Made by a program: the position numbers and the translations under genes. The notes beneath the pieces are model-generated. The model was not told where the DNA came from. It did no database searches and saw only the letters and a list, made by a program, of their open reading frames with translations. Positions 44,741-55,414 of a stretch of 64,000 nt of DNA are shown in pieces. How positions within the stretch are numbered: position 1 is the stretch's first letter; each line of letters starts with the position of its first letter. Source of the DNA: Dipteris shenzhenensis (Eukaryota; Polypodiophyta; Polypodiopsida; Gleicheniales); NCBI GenBank assembly GCA_047967505.1, contig CM106539.1. One strand, 5' to 3'.

Positions 44741-45554
44741 AAAAATGTAGATGCGATAATATTAGCAAATTCTCGGTATGTGTATATGTGTGTGTGTGTG
44801 GCAAACAATTTTGATACAACAAAGTAAACACCTAGTGCACAAATTATGCACTTCATACCTTGAGTATTGTGTCAAAATAAAAGCTGAAATAAGCTTGTTG
44901 ATGAGGATAAATACACCCTTGAATAAAAGCACAGTTATTGTATGACCACGATAGGATCACTTTGACACCTATGATTTTGCCCACATGTAAGTTTGCAAAT
45001 AGTATAAAAATTCGTATAATAATATATTAATAGTTTCCAAATGTGTATAGCAAGTGAGTAATGGGAAGTGGAAGTGGGAGTGAGGAGGGAGGAGTGGAAT
45101 GGGAGAGGGGAGGTAATAGGGGTGTATGATAATAAGTATAAAAAATAGTATAATAATATATTAATAGTTTGCAAATGGCAAGTGAGTAATGGGAAGTGGA
45201 AGTGAGAGTGGGGAGGGAGGAATGGAATGGGAGAGGGGGAGGTAATAGGGGAGTAGGATAATAAGGGAGTGAAATGAGTGAGGGGAGTTAATAGGGGATG
45301 AAAAAGAGGAGGGTGAGATGGGGAAATATGGGATTTTGGGAAATGGGAGGAGTATGGGACGTGGTGGAAATGTGGGATGGGAGTGGTGGCAATGGGGGAG
45401 GAAGAAGAAATGGATGGGGGGAGGGCTAATGGAAGATTGGGATGAGGGATGGGGGTCCAATGGGAGAGGGGGAGTAATGGGAGCCAATGGGAGAGGGGAG
45501 GAATGAAAAGCCAATAGGAGAGAGCGGAGGAATGGAAAGCCAGTAGGAGAGGAG
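44741..45554. other. AT-rich then G-rich non-coding DNA with a ~130-bp tandem duplication
   Basis: The motif ATAATATATTAATAGTTT is followed by GCAAGTGAGTAATGGGAAGTG; the pair occurs at about 45017-45070 and again at about 45146-45200. From 45200 onward there are GGGAGAGGGGAGG-like purine runs. No gene is supported. Confidence 0.7.
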
Positions 45555-45706
45555 GAGGAAAACATAGTTTTTCTTATATATAGTCTTCCTTCTTCATTCA
45601 TTCTCCTCTCATTTCATTCATTGAAGCAAGAAAGCAAGGACGAGCAAGAAAGCAAGGAAGGAAGAGCAAGAAAGCAAAAAACAGAAAACTTACAAACTTT
45701 TTCCAG
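45555..45706 (+). promoter_or_regulatory. Promoter-like module 1: TATA box, leader, splice donor
   Basis: TTCTTATATATAG (TATA at about 45574-45582) is followed by a CT-rich leader with CATTCATTGAAGCAAGAAAGC. About 130 bp downstream comes CTTTTTCCAG/GTACTTGT, a good 5' splice site at 45706/45707. The same arrangement recurs at 48950-49077. Conservation of TATA, leader and donor suggests a real transcription start region; I see no ORF in the leader. Confidence 0.6.
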
Positions 45707-45744
45707 GTACTTGTAAATTTTTTTGATAAATTCTTTATCTATAT

Positions 45745-46696
45745 ATTTTTTTAAAATTTGAAGAGAGAGAAAGAAAGAAAGAGAGAGAGGAACTAGAGAG
45801 AGAGAGAAAGTTTAGAGAGAAGGAGAGAAGCCTTCGAGGCTGTGGCCTCCAGGAGGAAGAGGGAAGTGGAGGGGGGAGAGAGAGGGAGGAAAGGAGGGAG
45901 GGAGGAGCGACAGAAGACGGGAGGGAGGGAGGAAGAGGGAGGGAGGGAGGGAGCGGTTGAAGAGGGGAGGGAGTGGCAGAAGAGGGAGGGAGGAGCGGCG
46001 GAAGAGGCAGAGGCAGGGAGACGGAAGAGGGGAGGGAGCGGGGGTAGGGGGAGGCAGCGGGAGGGGGGAGCGGGGATAGGGGCGGCAGGGTAGGGGGAGG
46101 CGGGAGGGGGGAGCGGGGGTAGGGAGGCGGGAGGGAGGGGAGGCAGGGTAGGGGGCGGCGGGGTAGGGAGGCAGGAGGGGGGAGCGAGGGTAGGGGCCGG
46201 CGGGTTAGGGGGAGGCAGGAGAGGGGAGCAGGGGTAGGGAGGGGGGGAGGCGGGGTAGGGGGCGGCGGGGTAGGGAGCAAGGGTAGGGGAAGGTAGGAGG
46301 GGGAGAGGTAGGGTAGGGGGCAGCAGGGTAGGGAGGCAGGAGGGGGGAGCGGGGGAAGGGGGCGGCGAGGTAGGGGGAGGCAAGAGGGGGGAGCGGGGAT
46401 AGGGAGGGTAGGGAGCAGGGGTAGGGAGGGGGGGGAGGCGGGGTAGGGGGCAACGGGGTAGGGAGTGGGGGTAGGGGGAGGCAGGAGGGGGGGAGGCAGG
46501 GTAGGGAGCGAGGGTAGGGGGAGGCAGGAGGGGGGAGCAAGGGTAGGGGGTAGCGAGGTAGGGGGAGGCAGGAGGCGAGCAGGGGGGACGTGGGGTAGGG
46601 GGCGGCAGGGTAGGGGGAGGCAGGAGGGGGGAGCGAGAGGGGGGAGCGGGGTAGGGGGAGGCGGCGGGAGGGTGAGGGGGCGGCGGGAGGAGTGAG

Positions 46697-46750
<54 letters not shown>

Positions 46751-46936
46751 ACCAGAGAGAGAGAGAGAGGGGGTTTGGGCGGGGGAGGCGGGAGCGGGGG
46801 TAGGGGGAGGTGGTAGGAGGGTGAGGGGGCAGTGGGAGGAGTGAGGGGAGGGAGGGGAGGGAGAGAGAGAGAGAGAGCACACCAGCGAGAGAGAGAGAGA
46901 GAGGGGGTTCGTGGTGGCCATGGCCCCAAGGGAGGG

Positions 46937-46984
<48 letters not shown>

Positions 46985-47196
46985 TCCTGGCGGCTGCGGC
47001 CCCCAAGGTGAGAGGGAGGGGAGGGAGGGGAGAGAGAGAGGGGAGGGAGGGGAGGGAGAGAGAGAGAGGAGGGAGGGGAGGGAGAGAGAGAGCAAGAGAG
47101 AGAGAAGAGAAAGAGGGGGGTCCTAGCGGCCGCAGCCTCCAAGGTGAGAAGGAGGGGAGGGAGGGGAGGGAGAGAGAGAGAGGAGGGAGGGGAGGG

Positions 47197-47247
<51 letters not shown>

Positions 47248-47432
47248 TGGGGGGGGTCTTGGCAGCCGCGGCCCCCACGGTGAGAGGGAGAGGAGGGAGG
47301 GGAGGGAGGGAGGGGAGAGAGGGAGGGGAGGGAGAGAGAGAGGGGAGGGAGGGGAGGGAGAGAGAGAGCGAGATAGAGAGAGAGAGAGAGGGGGGGTCCT
47401 GGCGGCCGCGGCCCCTAGGGTGAGAGGGAGGG

Positions 47433-47487
<55 letters not shown>

Positions 47488-47809
47488 GGGGGGGGGTCCT
47501 GGCGGCCACGGCCCCCAGCTGAGAGGGAGGGGAGGGAGGGGAGAGAGAGAGAGAGAGAGAGAGAGAAGGGGGACCCTAGTGGCTGCGGCCCCGAGGGTGA
47601 GAGGGAGGGGAGGGAGGGGAGGGGGAGAGAGAGAGAGGAGGGAGGGGAGGGAGAGAGAGAGAGCGAGAGAGAGAGAGGAGGGGAGGGAGGGAGGGGAGAG
47701 AGGGAGGGGAGGGAGAGAGAGAGAGGAGGGAGGGGAGGGAGAGAGAGAGCGAGACAGAGAGAGAGAGAGGGGGGTCCTGGCGGCCGCATCCCCTAGGGTG
47801 AGAGGGAGG

Positions 47810-47864
<55 letters not shown>

Positions 47865-48244
47865 TCCTGGCAGCCACGGCCCCCGGGTGAGAGGGAGGGG
47901 AGGGAGGGGAGAGAGAGAGAGAGAGAGAGGGGGGGGTCCTGGTGGCTACAGCCCCGAGGGTGAGAGGGAGGAAAGGGAGGGGAGGGAGAGAGAGAGAGAG
48001 GAGGGAGGGGAGGGAGAGAGAGAGCGAGAGAGAGAGAGAGAGGAGGGTGAGAGGAGTGAGGAGAGGGAGGGGAGGAAGGGGAGGGAGAGAGAGAGTGAGA
48101 GAGAGAGAGAGGAGTGTGAGAGGAGTGAGGAGAGAGAGAGAGAGAGAGAGAGAGGGGTCCTGGCGGCCACGGCCCCAAGGTGAGAGGAGTGAGGAAAAGG
48201 AAGGGGAGAGAGAGAGAGAGAGAAGTGAGGGGAGGGAGGGGGGG

Positions 48245-48290
<46 letters not shown>

Positions 48291-48700
48291 GAGGGGAGGA
48301 GAGAGAGAGAAGGAAGAGAGAGAGAGGACTCCTGGGGGCCGCGGCCCCCAAGGATGAGAGGAGAGTTAGAGGAGTAAGGGAGGGAGAGGAGTGAGGGAGG
48401 GAGAGGGGTGAGAAGACGTGATGGAGAGGGAAACACTAGTAGAGAGAGAAGAGAGATGAGAAGACTTTAGGGAGAGGGGAAGGTAAGCGACTAGAGAGAG
48501 AGGAGAGATGAGAAGACTCGAGGGAGAGAGGAAGGTACGCGACTAGAGGAAGGTTGGGAAGGTATGCGACTAGAGAGAGAGAGATATGTGACTAGAGAGG
48601 GAGCTCCATCGCGTAGAGAGGGAGCTCCATTAGAGAGAGAGAGAGCCCACTACATAGAGAAGAGGAGAGAAGTAGAGGGAGATAGGTTGAATTCTTACAA
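45745..48700 (+). repeat. Giant purine tract 1 (GA/GGGA) with GC-rich cassettes
   Basis: About 3 kb of almost pure A/G on the plus strand. The left third is GGGAGG/GGCAGG-like (45840-46690) and the rest is GAGAGA. It is punctuated by a cassette of about 30 bp such as GTCCTGGCGGCCGCGGCCCC, usually followed by AAGGTGAGAGG. Cassettes lie near 46985, 47117, 47255, 47393, 47495, 47572, 47772, 47862, 47934, 48156 and 48326. Minus-strand frames of up to 852 codons (45793-48351) encode only Leu/Ser/Pro repeats and are by-products of this composition. Confidence 0.92.
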
Positions 48701-48765
48701 CTAAGAGTAGAACGATCATGAGCAAGAGTGACAAATAAGATTTGACTTACGAGAAGAATGAAGAG

Positions 48766-48880
48766 GGATGTACGAGAAGAAAGTATCAAGAAGAATGTTG
48801 AGCACAAATTTGAATTCAAAAGGGACATACGAGAAGAAAGTATCAAGAAGAATGTTGAACACAAATTTGAATTCAAATTT
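48766..48880. repeat. 57-bp tandem duplication
   Basis: TACGAGAAGAAAGTATCAAG starts at 48771 and again at 48828, each followed by AATGTTGAGCACAAATTTG or a one-base variant. It lies between purine tract 1 and promoter module 2. Confidence 0.9.
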
Positions 48881-48949
48881 ATATAGAAGAATGAATTCAA
48901 ATTTCCCTCTCTTTTTTAAAAATTCAAATTTATTCATGAGTGGGAGGAG

Positions 48950-49077
48950 TGGGCTAGTTTTTCTTATATATACTCTTCTTTCCATTCATTCATTCTCATT
49001 CTCTCTTCATTTCATTGAAGCAACCAAGAGCGGAAGAGAAAGGATAAGCGGAGCCTTACTTTTTTCACTTTTTCCAG
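48950..49077 (+). promoter_or_regulatory. Promoter-like module 2: TATA box, leader, splice donor
   Basis: AGTTTTTCTTATATATACTC (TATA at 48965-48972) is followed by CATTTCATTGAAGCAACC and CTTTTTCCAG/GTACTTGTG, with the donor at 49077/49078. It is homologous to 45555-45706, as is the AAATTTGAAAAGAGAG start of the purine tract downstream. The T-rich stretch 49138-49230 recurs at 49562-49660. Confidence 0.6.
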
Positions 49078-49224
49078 GTACTTGTGATTCTTTTTCTTTA
49101 CTTGCAATTCTACATTTCGTCTTGTAATTATTTTTCTTTACTTGCAATTCTTTTTCAATTAGTTTCTTGTTAAAGTTTTTGAGTTCTATTTCAATTAATT
49201 TCTTATTGAAATTTGTGTTCTAAA

Positions 49225-49345
49225 TTTGAAAAGAGAGATAGAGAGAAAGAGAGAGCTAGAGAGAGAGAGAGGAGACACAGAGAGAGTGTGAGAGAGAGAG
49301 CAGGAGATTAAGAGAGAAAAGAAAGGAGGGAGAGAAAGTAGGAGG

Positions 49346-49394
<49 letters not shown>

Positions 49395-50638
49395 AGAGAG
49401 AGAGAGAGAGAGTGAGAGAGAGAGAGAATGAAGAGAGGGAGAGAGATTAAGAGAGAGAAGAGGGGTGGAGGGAGAGAGAGAGAATGAAAACTCAAAGAGT
49501 AAAAGAGAGAGAATGAAAACTCTTGGCAGCCGTGGCAGCTAGAGGAGGGGGTTTTTTTAGTAGGCATTACAATTCTTTTTAAATTAGTTTCTTATTTGAG
49601 TTTTTGAGTTCTATTTCAATTAGTTTCTTATTCAAATTTGAGTTTGTAAATTTGAGAAATAAGAGAGAATAGGGAGGGAGAGAAAGAGAGAGGAGAGAGG
49701 GAAAGAGAGAAATTAAGAGAGAGAAGAGGGGCTCTTGGTGGCCGTGGCCGCCAAAGGGCGAGAGAGAATGAGAAATGAGAGAGAGAATGAGAAATGAGAG
49801 AGAAGAGTAGGGAGGGAGAGAAAGAGAGAGAGGAGAGAGGGAGAGAGAGAGAGAGAGATTCAGAGAGAGAAGAGGGGCTCCTTAAATGAGAGAGAAGAGT
49901 AGGGAGGGAAAGAAAGAGAGAGAGGAGAGAGGGAGAGAGAGATTAAGAGAGAGAAGAGGGTCTCCTGGCAGCCGTGGCTGCTAGAGGGAGGGAGAGAGTA
50001 GGGAGGGAGAGGGAGAGAGAGAGAGAGAAAAATGAGAGAGAAGAGAGGAGGGAGACTAAGGGAGAGAGAAAGGGGGAGAGAGAGAAAGAGAGAGAGGGAG
50101 AGAGAGGGAGAGAGAGAGAAAGAGAGAGAGGGAGAGAGAGGGAGAGAGAGAGAAGTTTAAGAGAATGAAATTTCTGGCGGAGAGGAGAGGGAAAGAGAGA
50201 AATTAAGAGAGAGAAGAGGGGCTCTTGGCAGCCGTGGCCACCAAAGGGAGAGAGAGAATGAGAAATGAGAGAGAAGAGTAGGGAGGGAGAGAAAGAGAGA
50301 GAGGGAGAGAGACAAGAGATTCAGAGAGACAAGAGGGGCTCCTTAAATGAGAGAGAAGAGTAGGGAGGGAAAGAAAGAGAGACCGGAGAGAGGGAGAGAG
50401 AGATTAAGAGAGAGAAGAGGGCCTCCTGGTGGCCGTGGCTGCTAGAGGGAGGGAGAGAGTAGGGAGGGAGAGTGAGAGAGAGAGAGAGAGAAGAGAGGAG
50501 GGAGACTTAGGGAGAGAGAAAGAGAGAGAGGGAGAGAGAGGGAAAGAGAAAGAAAGAGAGAGAGGGAGAGAGAGAGAGAATGAAACTTCTGGCAATCGTG
50601 GCTGCCAGAGGGAGGGAGAGAGTAGGGAGGGAGGGAGG

Positions 50639-50691
<53 letters not shown>

Positions 50692-50807
50692 GAGAGAGAA
50701 GAGAGGAGGGAGACTTAGGGAGAGAGAGAGAGGGAGAGAGAGAGAGAAAGAGAGAGAGCGAGAGAGAGAATGAAACTTCTAGCGGCCGTGGCCACCAAGA
50801 GAGGGAG

Positions 50808-50855
<48 letters not shown>

Positions 50856-50993
50856 ACTTCTGGCGGCCATGGCCACCAAGGGAGGAGGGAGGGAGAGAGA
50901 GAGAGAGAGAGAATGAGAAATGAGAGAGAAGAGGGGAGGGAAAGAATGACAAATCCTAGCGGCCAAGAGGATAGAGGGAAGGAGGTAGAGAGG

Positions 50994-51044
<51 letters not shown>

Positions 51045-51290
51045 AGAGAGAGAATGATAAATCCTAGGTAGAGAGAGAAGAGGAGAGAGAGAGAGAATGT
51101 TAAATCCTAGAGAGAGAATAATAAATCTCTAGAGAGAGAGGTGGAGAGAGAGAGAGAAATGATTACAAATCCTAGGGAGAGAGAGAGAGAGAGAGATGAA
51201 GAGAGAGAATGATAAATCCTAGCAACCATGGGAGGGAGAGAAAGAGAGACTTGAGATAAACTAAGAGAGAGAATGAGTGGGATGAGGAGA
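49225..51290 (+). repeat. Giant purine tract 2 (GA) with GC-rich cassettes
   Basis: About 2 kb of GAGAGA/GAGGGAGA. The cassettes have diverged from tract 1, for example CTCTTGGCAGCCGTGGCCAC and CTTCTGGCGGCCATGGCCAC. They lie near 49522, 49734, 49970, 50222, 50422, 50588, 50777, 50858, 50956 and 51217. They are often followed by CAAAGGGAG instead of CAAGGTGAG. Toward the right end the motif AATGATAAATCCTAG recurs (50950-51210). Confidence 0.92.
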
Positions 51291-51316
51291 GAGAGGGAAA
51301 GACATTTTAATATGTC

Positions 51317-51909
51317 ATGATGAGCAGGTCGATTGAGAAGTTGGTATCTGCTATCAGAGAAATAGGACAGTACAAAGACTCGCTAGACTTCCAAAAGCGT
51401 TTAGTAGTAGAGCAGGAAGATGGGCATAGTTGTGGGTGGAGAGTTGCCTATAACTGCATATTCATTTTCAAAGATTTTTTCTCACTTAAGCCATAGATCT
51501 CATCGGAAGACTCTTTGGAGCTCAAATATTCAAAGGAGGATATATAATTGTTTAGGGCTGAGATCATTCGAGACCTAATTGTTGCCATTAGAATACAACG
51601 TGCAACTGAAGCAATATCAGAGCTTGCATTTAAGGAAGAAGAGACTGAGTCTACTATGAAAGCACTGCACACTACAGAAGAAGTAGAGACTCAGTGTACA
51701 CCTACAGCACCATAGTGTCCACTGGAAGCATTAGAAGAGTTGCCACACCCTCCGCTTGCATTTAAGGAAGAGGATACTAAGTCTACTCCAAAAGCACTAC
51801 ATACTACAGAAGAAGTAGAGACTGAGTGTACATCTAGAGCACCATAGCCTCCATTGGAAGCATCAGAAGAGTTTCCATAGTCTCCACTAGAAGCATCAGA
51901 AGAGTTGTG
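51317..51909 (+). pseudogene. Decayed ORF with Ulp1-like cysteine protease signature
   Basis: One frame runs about 197 codons from MMSRSIEKLVSAIREIG to a TGA, broken by four TAG and one TAA that would be CAG/CAA before a C-to-T change. Residues 33-39 read QEDGHSCGW. Gln six residues before a Cys-Gly pair is the C-terminal active-site arrangement of Ulp1/C48 SUMO-type proteases, which many plant MULE-type elements carry. The His and Asp part would lie upstream, where only purine tract is found. The C-terminal half holds two copies of an acidic repeat (LAFKEEETEST, KALHTTEEVETQCT). The family assignment rests on this short motif and is tentative. Confidence 0.45.
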
Positions 51910-52084
51910 ATGCATGTATGATGTTGTGCTTGTATATATGCATGAGGAGCATATTCTCATGATGTTGTTTATTCCATGAATATTATGGTTGACATTTATT
52001 TGTTGCAATGTATAAATCATGATGTAGTTTTTGTTGATTATACACCAATTTGTAACCTATTACTTAAGTGGCATTTAGTCATGA

Positions 52085-52475
52085 TATTTATATATTTATT
52101 TCATGCACACAATTTTATGATATGAATGTGTGATGATGTGATTATTTGGAAATATAACCTTGTGTGATGAGAATTTTGATATGAATATGTGATGATGTAA
52201 TATTTGTAATATATTTCACTCCAAAGTATCAATTCCCAATGCTCCACTCACTTAAAGTATAGCGTTCCCAATGCTTTGCAAAATTTTATTCAGTTGGACA
52301 GTCTCCACTCACTTAAAGTAGAGCATTCCCAATGCTTCTCTCTCTTTATTCCAACCCTTATCCTTATCATAGCGAACACATCGTGCCTTAGTGCACTTGT
52401 ATTCTTCCATCCTAGTCCTTCCACAAACACTCTCTTATTTCTTACATCCTAGTCCTTCTGATTAACTTGTATTCG
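52085..52475 (+). promoter_or_regulatory. Upstream region shared (inverted) with the 150-aa gene
   Basis: Blocks TGCACACAATTTTATGATAT, GTTGGACAGTCTCCACTCAC, CCAACCCTTATCCTTATCAT and CATCCTAGTCCTTCCACAAA occur here once, in the same order relative to the gene as on the minus strand at 38205-38760. A TATA-like TTTATATATTT lies at about 52089. Conservation next to two different ORFs suggests a promoter or a mobile-unit end. Confidence 0.6.
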
Positions 52476-52589
52476 TCTTTCACTTTATGTCTTCCCTCAC
52501 TTTTTATCACTCTTGAAGGAGGGGCGGCTCACTGTGCATCCCTCGCTATCGCTCCGTCACTCTCCTTCTCCCACGTTCCCTCTAAGACA

Positions 52590-53046
52590 ATGACTAGTTA
52601 CTACCTGATTTTATTTACTGAACTCAAATTCTGTCTTAGATCCCTTTTATATGGACCAATGAAGGGAAAATCATTCGAGGAGGATATGTTACGCACATGG
52701 TTGCTTGATTTGAACTCAGTAGAAGAGGTGAATATCCCTAGCTTTTTTTTTCGCTTCTTTTAATCACGTACTTCTTATGCTAATGAGTTAAATTTTTGTA
52801 CAGGATATGGCGGTGGCTAGAAGCTGTATTGAAGAAAATGGTGAAGATGAGGAAAGCCAAGAGAGAAAAGAAGAGTTGTTGAATGCTTACAAGTTGGCGG
52901 AAGATTTGAAACAAGTTGTGAGGAGCGTATGTGAGGAGATTTGCGATGCTAGCCCTAGTTATGCATGGCCTATAGGTTTAAAGTCTGCTTGTTTTCATGA
53001 AGCCAATGCCATAGTAGGCACTTTTGAGGACATATGCTCTCTCTAA
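52590..53046 (+). CDS. Hypothetical two-exon protein, 126 aa
   Basis: Proposed exons are 52590-52727 and 52804-53046. The donor is GAG/GTGAAT, the acceptor TTGTACAG/GATATG, both in phase 0, with a T-rich 76-bp intron. The joined product runs from MTSYYLILFTELKFCLRSLL through SFEEDMLRTWLLDLNSVEE to DMAVARSCIEENGEDEESQE and ends GTFEDICSL. It is acidic and helical, with no known domain. A longer start at 52467 is possible. The coding region does not resemble the 150-aa protein at 37711-38163, although flanks on both sides do match. It could be a lineage-specific gene or cargo of a mobile unit. Confidence 0.55.
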
Positions 53047-53189
53047 TGACTTAATAGTCAAGTGATGGAAATTTAATTCCATAGAGAATTATGTGTTTTC
53101 TAAAGTAACTGTAATAGACAAGAAATGAAACTACAGTTCCACAAAGACTTTTTAGTTCTCTAATGTAAAGTTGTAATAGACAAGAGAGA

Positions 53190-53480
53190 CAAAAATGAGA
53201 TCTTCTAGGCTGAGCTAATGGAAGGTGTTTTTTAACACCATATGGCTTTGAGTTATATGATCTACTTCTTATACAAATGTGTCATGCTTTTTTTTAAATG
53301 TACTCTAGTTTTAATAACATGTCACTCCATTTTTTTAATTGATTTTTTTAAAATATTACTTTTTGTCTCTTTTAACAATGTGATGTCCTCTTTTTTTAAT
53401 GTACTCTAGTTTTAATAACATGTCACGTCATTTTTTTTAATTTGATTTTTTAAAATCTTACTTTTTGACTCAAAGTTTTG
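53190..53480 (+). repeat. 3' flank shared with the 150-aa gene, internally duplicated
   Basis: AACACCATATGGCTTTGAG, TATGATCTACTTCTTATAC and TGTACTCTAGTTTTAATAAC match the minus strand of 37389-37700. A block of about 110 bp (TGTACTCTAG to AAAATATTAC) is repeated at 53300-53470. The similarity ends in TTTTAAAATCTTACTT, the same bases at which the left copy meets A3. Confidence 0.8.
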
Positions 53481-53499
53481 TTTTATAAGAGCCTCTTTT

Positions 53500-55410
53500 T
53501 TTTAAATGCTTTATCCAAAATTATCTCACAAAATGAATTTGGATGTCGTCCAAAATTAATGAAATAGGTGTTCGATGCTGAAGGCACGCCCTGACAAAGA
53601 TTGTTTCATTTCTTCAAGCTTGTCTTTGCAATCCTGGAGCTCTTCTTCTTTGTGAATTAGAGTGAGTCGAGCTTGTGCCACTACCTCTGTCTATTGAGCA
53701 TGTGCAGATGTCAAGGAGTTATAGTAGGTCTATAGGATTGCCGTTGCTTGTACTGCTTTTGTCAGCTGTGTTTGACTTTGGTGAACGTTGGAGGTCACAT
53801 CCCTCACTACCTTTTCTTGAGCTTGGAGAGCTTGGTTCATGTGCACTTCTTCTACCTTCTTCTCATCTATGTGCGCCCGAAGGGCCTTGACCTCTATGGC
53901 GATTGTTTGGAGTTGGTATTTGATTTTTGATGTAGTGTGCCTTTCCAATTCTCTTGCATATTCTTCCTTGGACAAGCGAGTGAATAGTTCTGACATTTGG
54001 ATCATTTGGCTAGCTTGATGTTGGAGAATGACAGATGGTGATGAGGTCTGGTGATATTGCTGATACAAGTGGTGCCCATGTAGCCATCCCAATGATTCTG
54101 TAGTACTTGGGGGAGGTTGTTCCAATGGAATTTTAGTCCCTTGTGTACAATAGTCATACTGTTGATTGAGCACTAGCTCCCCTTGTGGCTCATCGACTGG
54201 CATGGCATCGATGGGCGGTTCGAGTGCTGATGTAGCCTTAGGCTTTGCTGTCGATCTTTCCTCATGTTTGGGTGCCGATGTTGTCTCGAGCTCTAGTTGC
54301 TGCTATTGGTTGAGACATATTAGTTGCAGTTGTGCACCGAGGTGTAGCATCTCGTGGGGCAATTCCACAATCCCGACCTCCAGAATAGGTATTTCTGCTA
54401 AGGCATCTGCACTTATCAATGTGATAGTAGGAGAAGTGGGTGACGGCTCTCATACTGGTGAGAAGGGTATGTCCAACTCCTCAATTAGTTTTGGTGATTG
54501 GGGCAGAGTCATTTCTCTTTCTTGTAGTTCTTTTATGATGATTATAGCCAATAAGTGTGGAATTTCAAATTTTTGGCCTGAAGAACGATTGAGTTTCTTT
54601 GTGAAGAAGATGACAAAGTGCTGGACTGAGTCTTGTTTTAGCTTCCTACTTAGCAAAACAAATGTGCGGAGTGAAAGGGAGCAATTCTTGCCGCACTTAA
54701 CCCCCAAGATTGTGGATAGCAATTGTGCTACTTCCTTGAGGCGATGGTCAAGGATTGTGCGAAGCAATATGCCGTCTCTATGGATCAGTGTACACTTGGT
54801 GAGGAGAGACTGTACTTCGATAAACTTTTCATCAGCAGACCGTTTAGGGTATTTGCCACCTTGTTTTGGTAGTGTGAAAGCCCATTGAATGATTGTACTA
54901 TCGAGGATAATGTTGAGTGGGCTCTGCTATACAGTGATACTACCGCACTTGCCAACCTTTGGATTGTTGGAGTAGTAAGAATGGAGAAAGTCCTTGATGT
55001 ATGTGGTCATGGTAGGACTATCCCCCAAGGATTTTAGGCTCTCATGCAAACTGCCTAGAACCCATTGCTCTAAGTAATATGTTGCTTCCTGGAAAAGAGC
55101 ATAAGTCGATGTGGGTGGCCAGACAAGTTCCAATGACTGGGCCCCGGTCAACAGCTGTGTAGGCCGGTGGTGACTGGGGTGGCATTTGTTCTGCTTGGTC
55201 ATGCACTGAATCCTCTTTGGAGTTATTGCTCTGGACCATGAATGCCCATGGTCAGTGTGGTTGAGAGGATGTAGCTGGCTATGAACTCTGGAGGGGGTCT
55301 CATGGTTGAAGCAGTGGGCTCTTTCTGTGCATCCTCTTTAGTGGCAGCATCTTTGCTGAACTTGCATCCATGTGCATGTAGTGTACCATTGATCATTAGA
55401 TTGATTGGCA
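53500..55410 (-). pseudogene. Unrecognised decayed coding region with coiled coil
   Basis: The minus strand reads as a protein in several pieces. The first is a Pro-rich start (55465-55223; GTLHAHGCKFSKDAATKEDA); then QAEQMPPQSPPAYTAVDRG, MTTYIKDFLHSYYSNNPKVG and KQGGKYPKRSADEKFIEVQS. Next comes a folded-looking part (54767-54450; RTILDHRLKEVAQLLSTIL, SGQKFEIPHLLAIIIIKELQ). Last is a coiled-coil tail (54203-53730; ELFTRLSKEEYARELERHT, VKALRAHIDEKKVEEVH). Frames change and stops occur, so it is broken. The layout may suggest a transposon-encoded plant protein, but I recognise no family. It ends where A5 begins. Confidence 0.4.
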
Positions 55411-55414
55411 TGCC

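Noticed and set aside
47008-48394. Plus-strand Arg/Glu/Gly-rich ORFs in the purine tract
   Set aside because: They are the translation of GA/GGGA repeats in any frame, with no start context or domain.
45735-48436. Minus-strand ORFs of 852, 423, 296 and 286 codons
   Set aside because: They consist of Leu/Ser/Pro repeats and exist only because CT repeats lack stop codons. They overlap each other in several frames.
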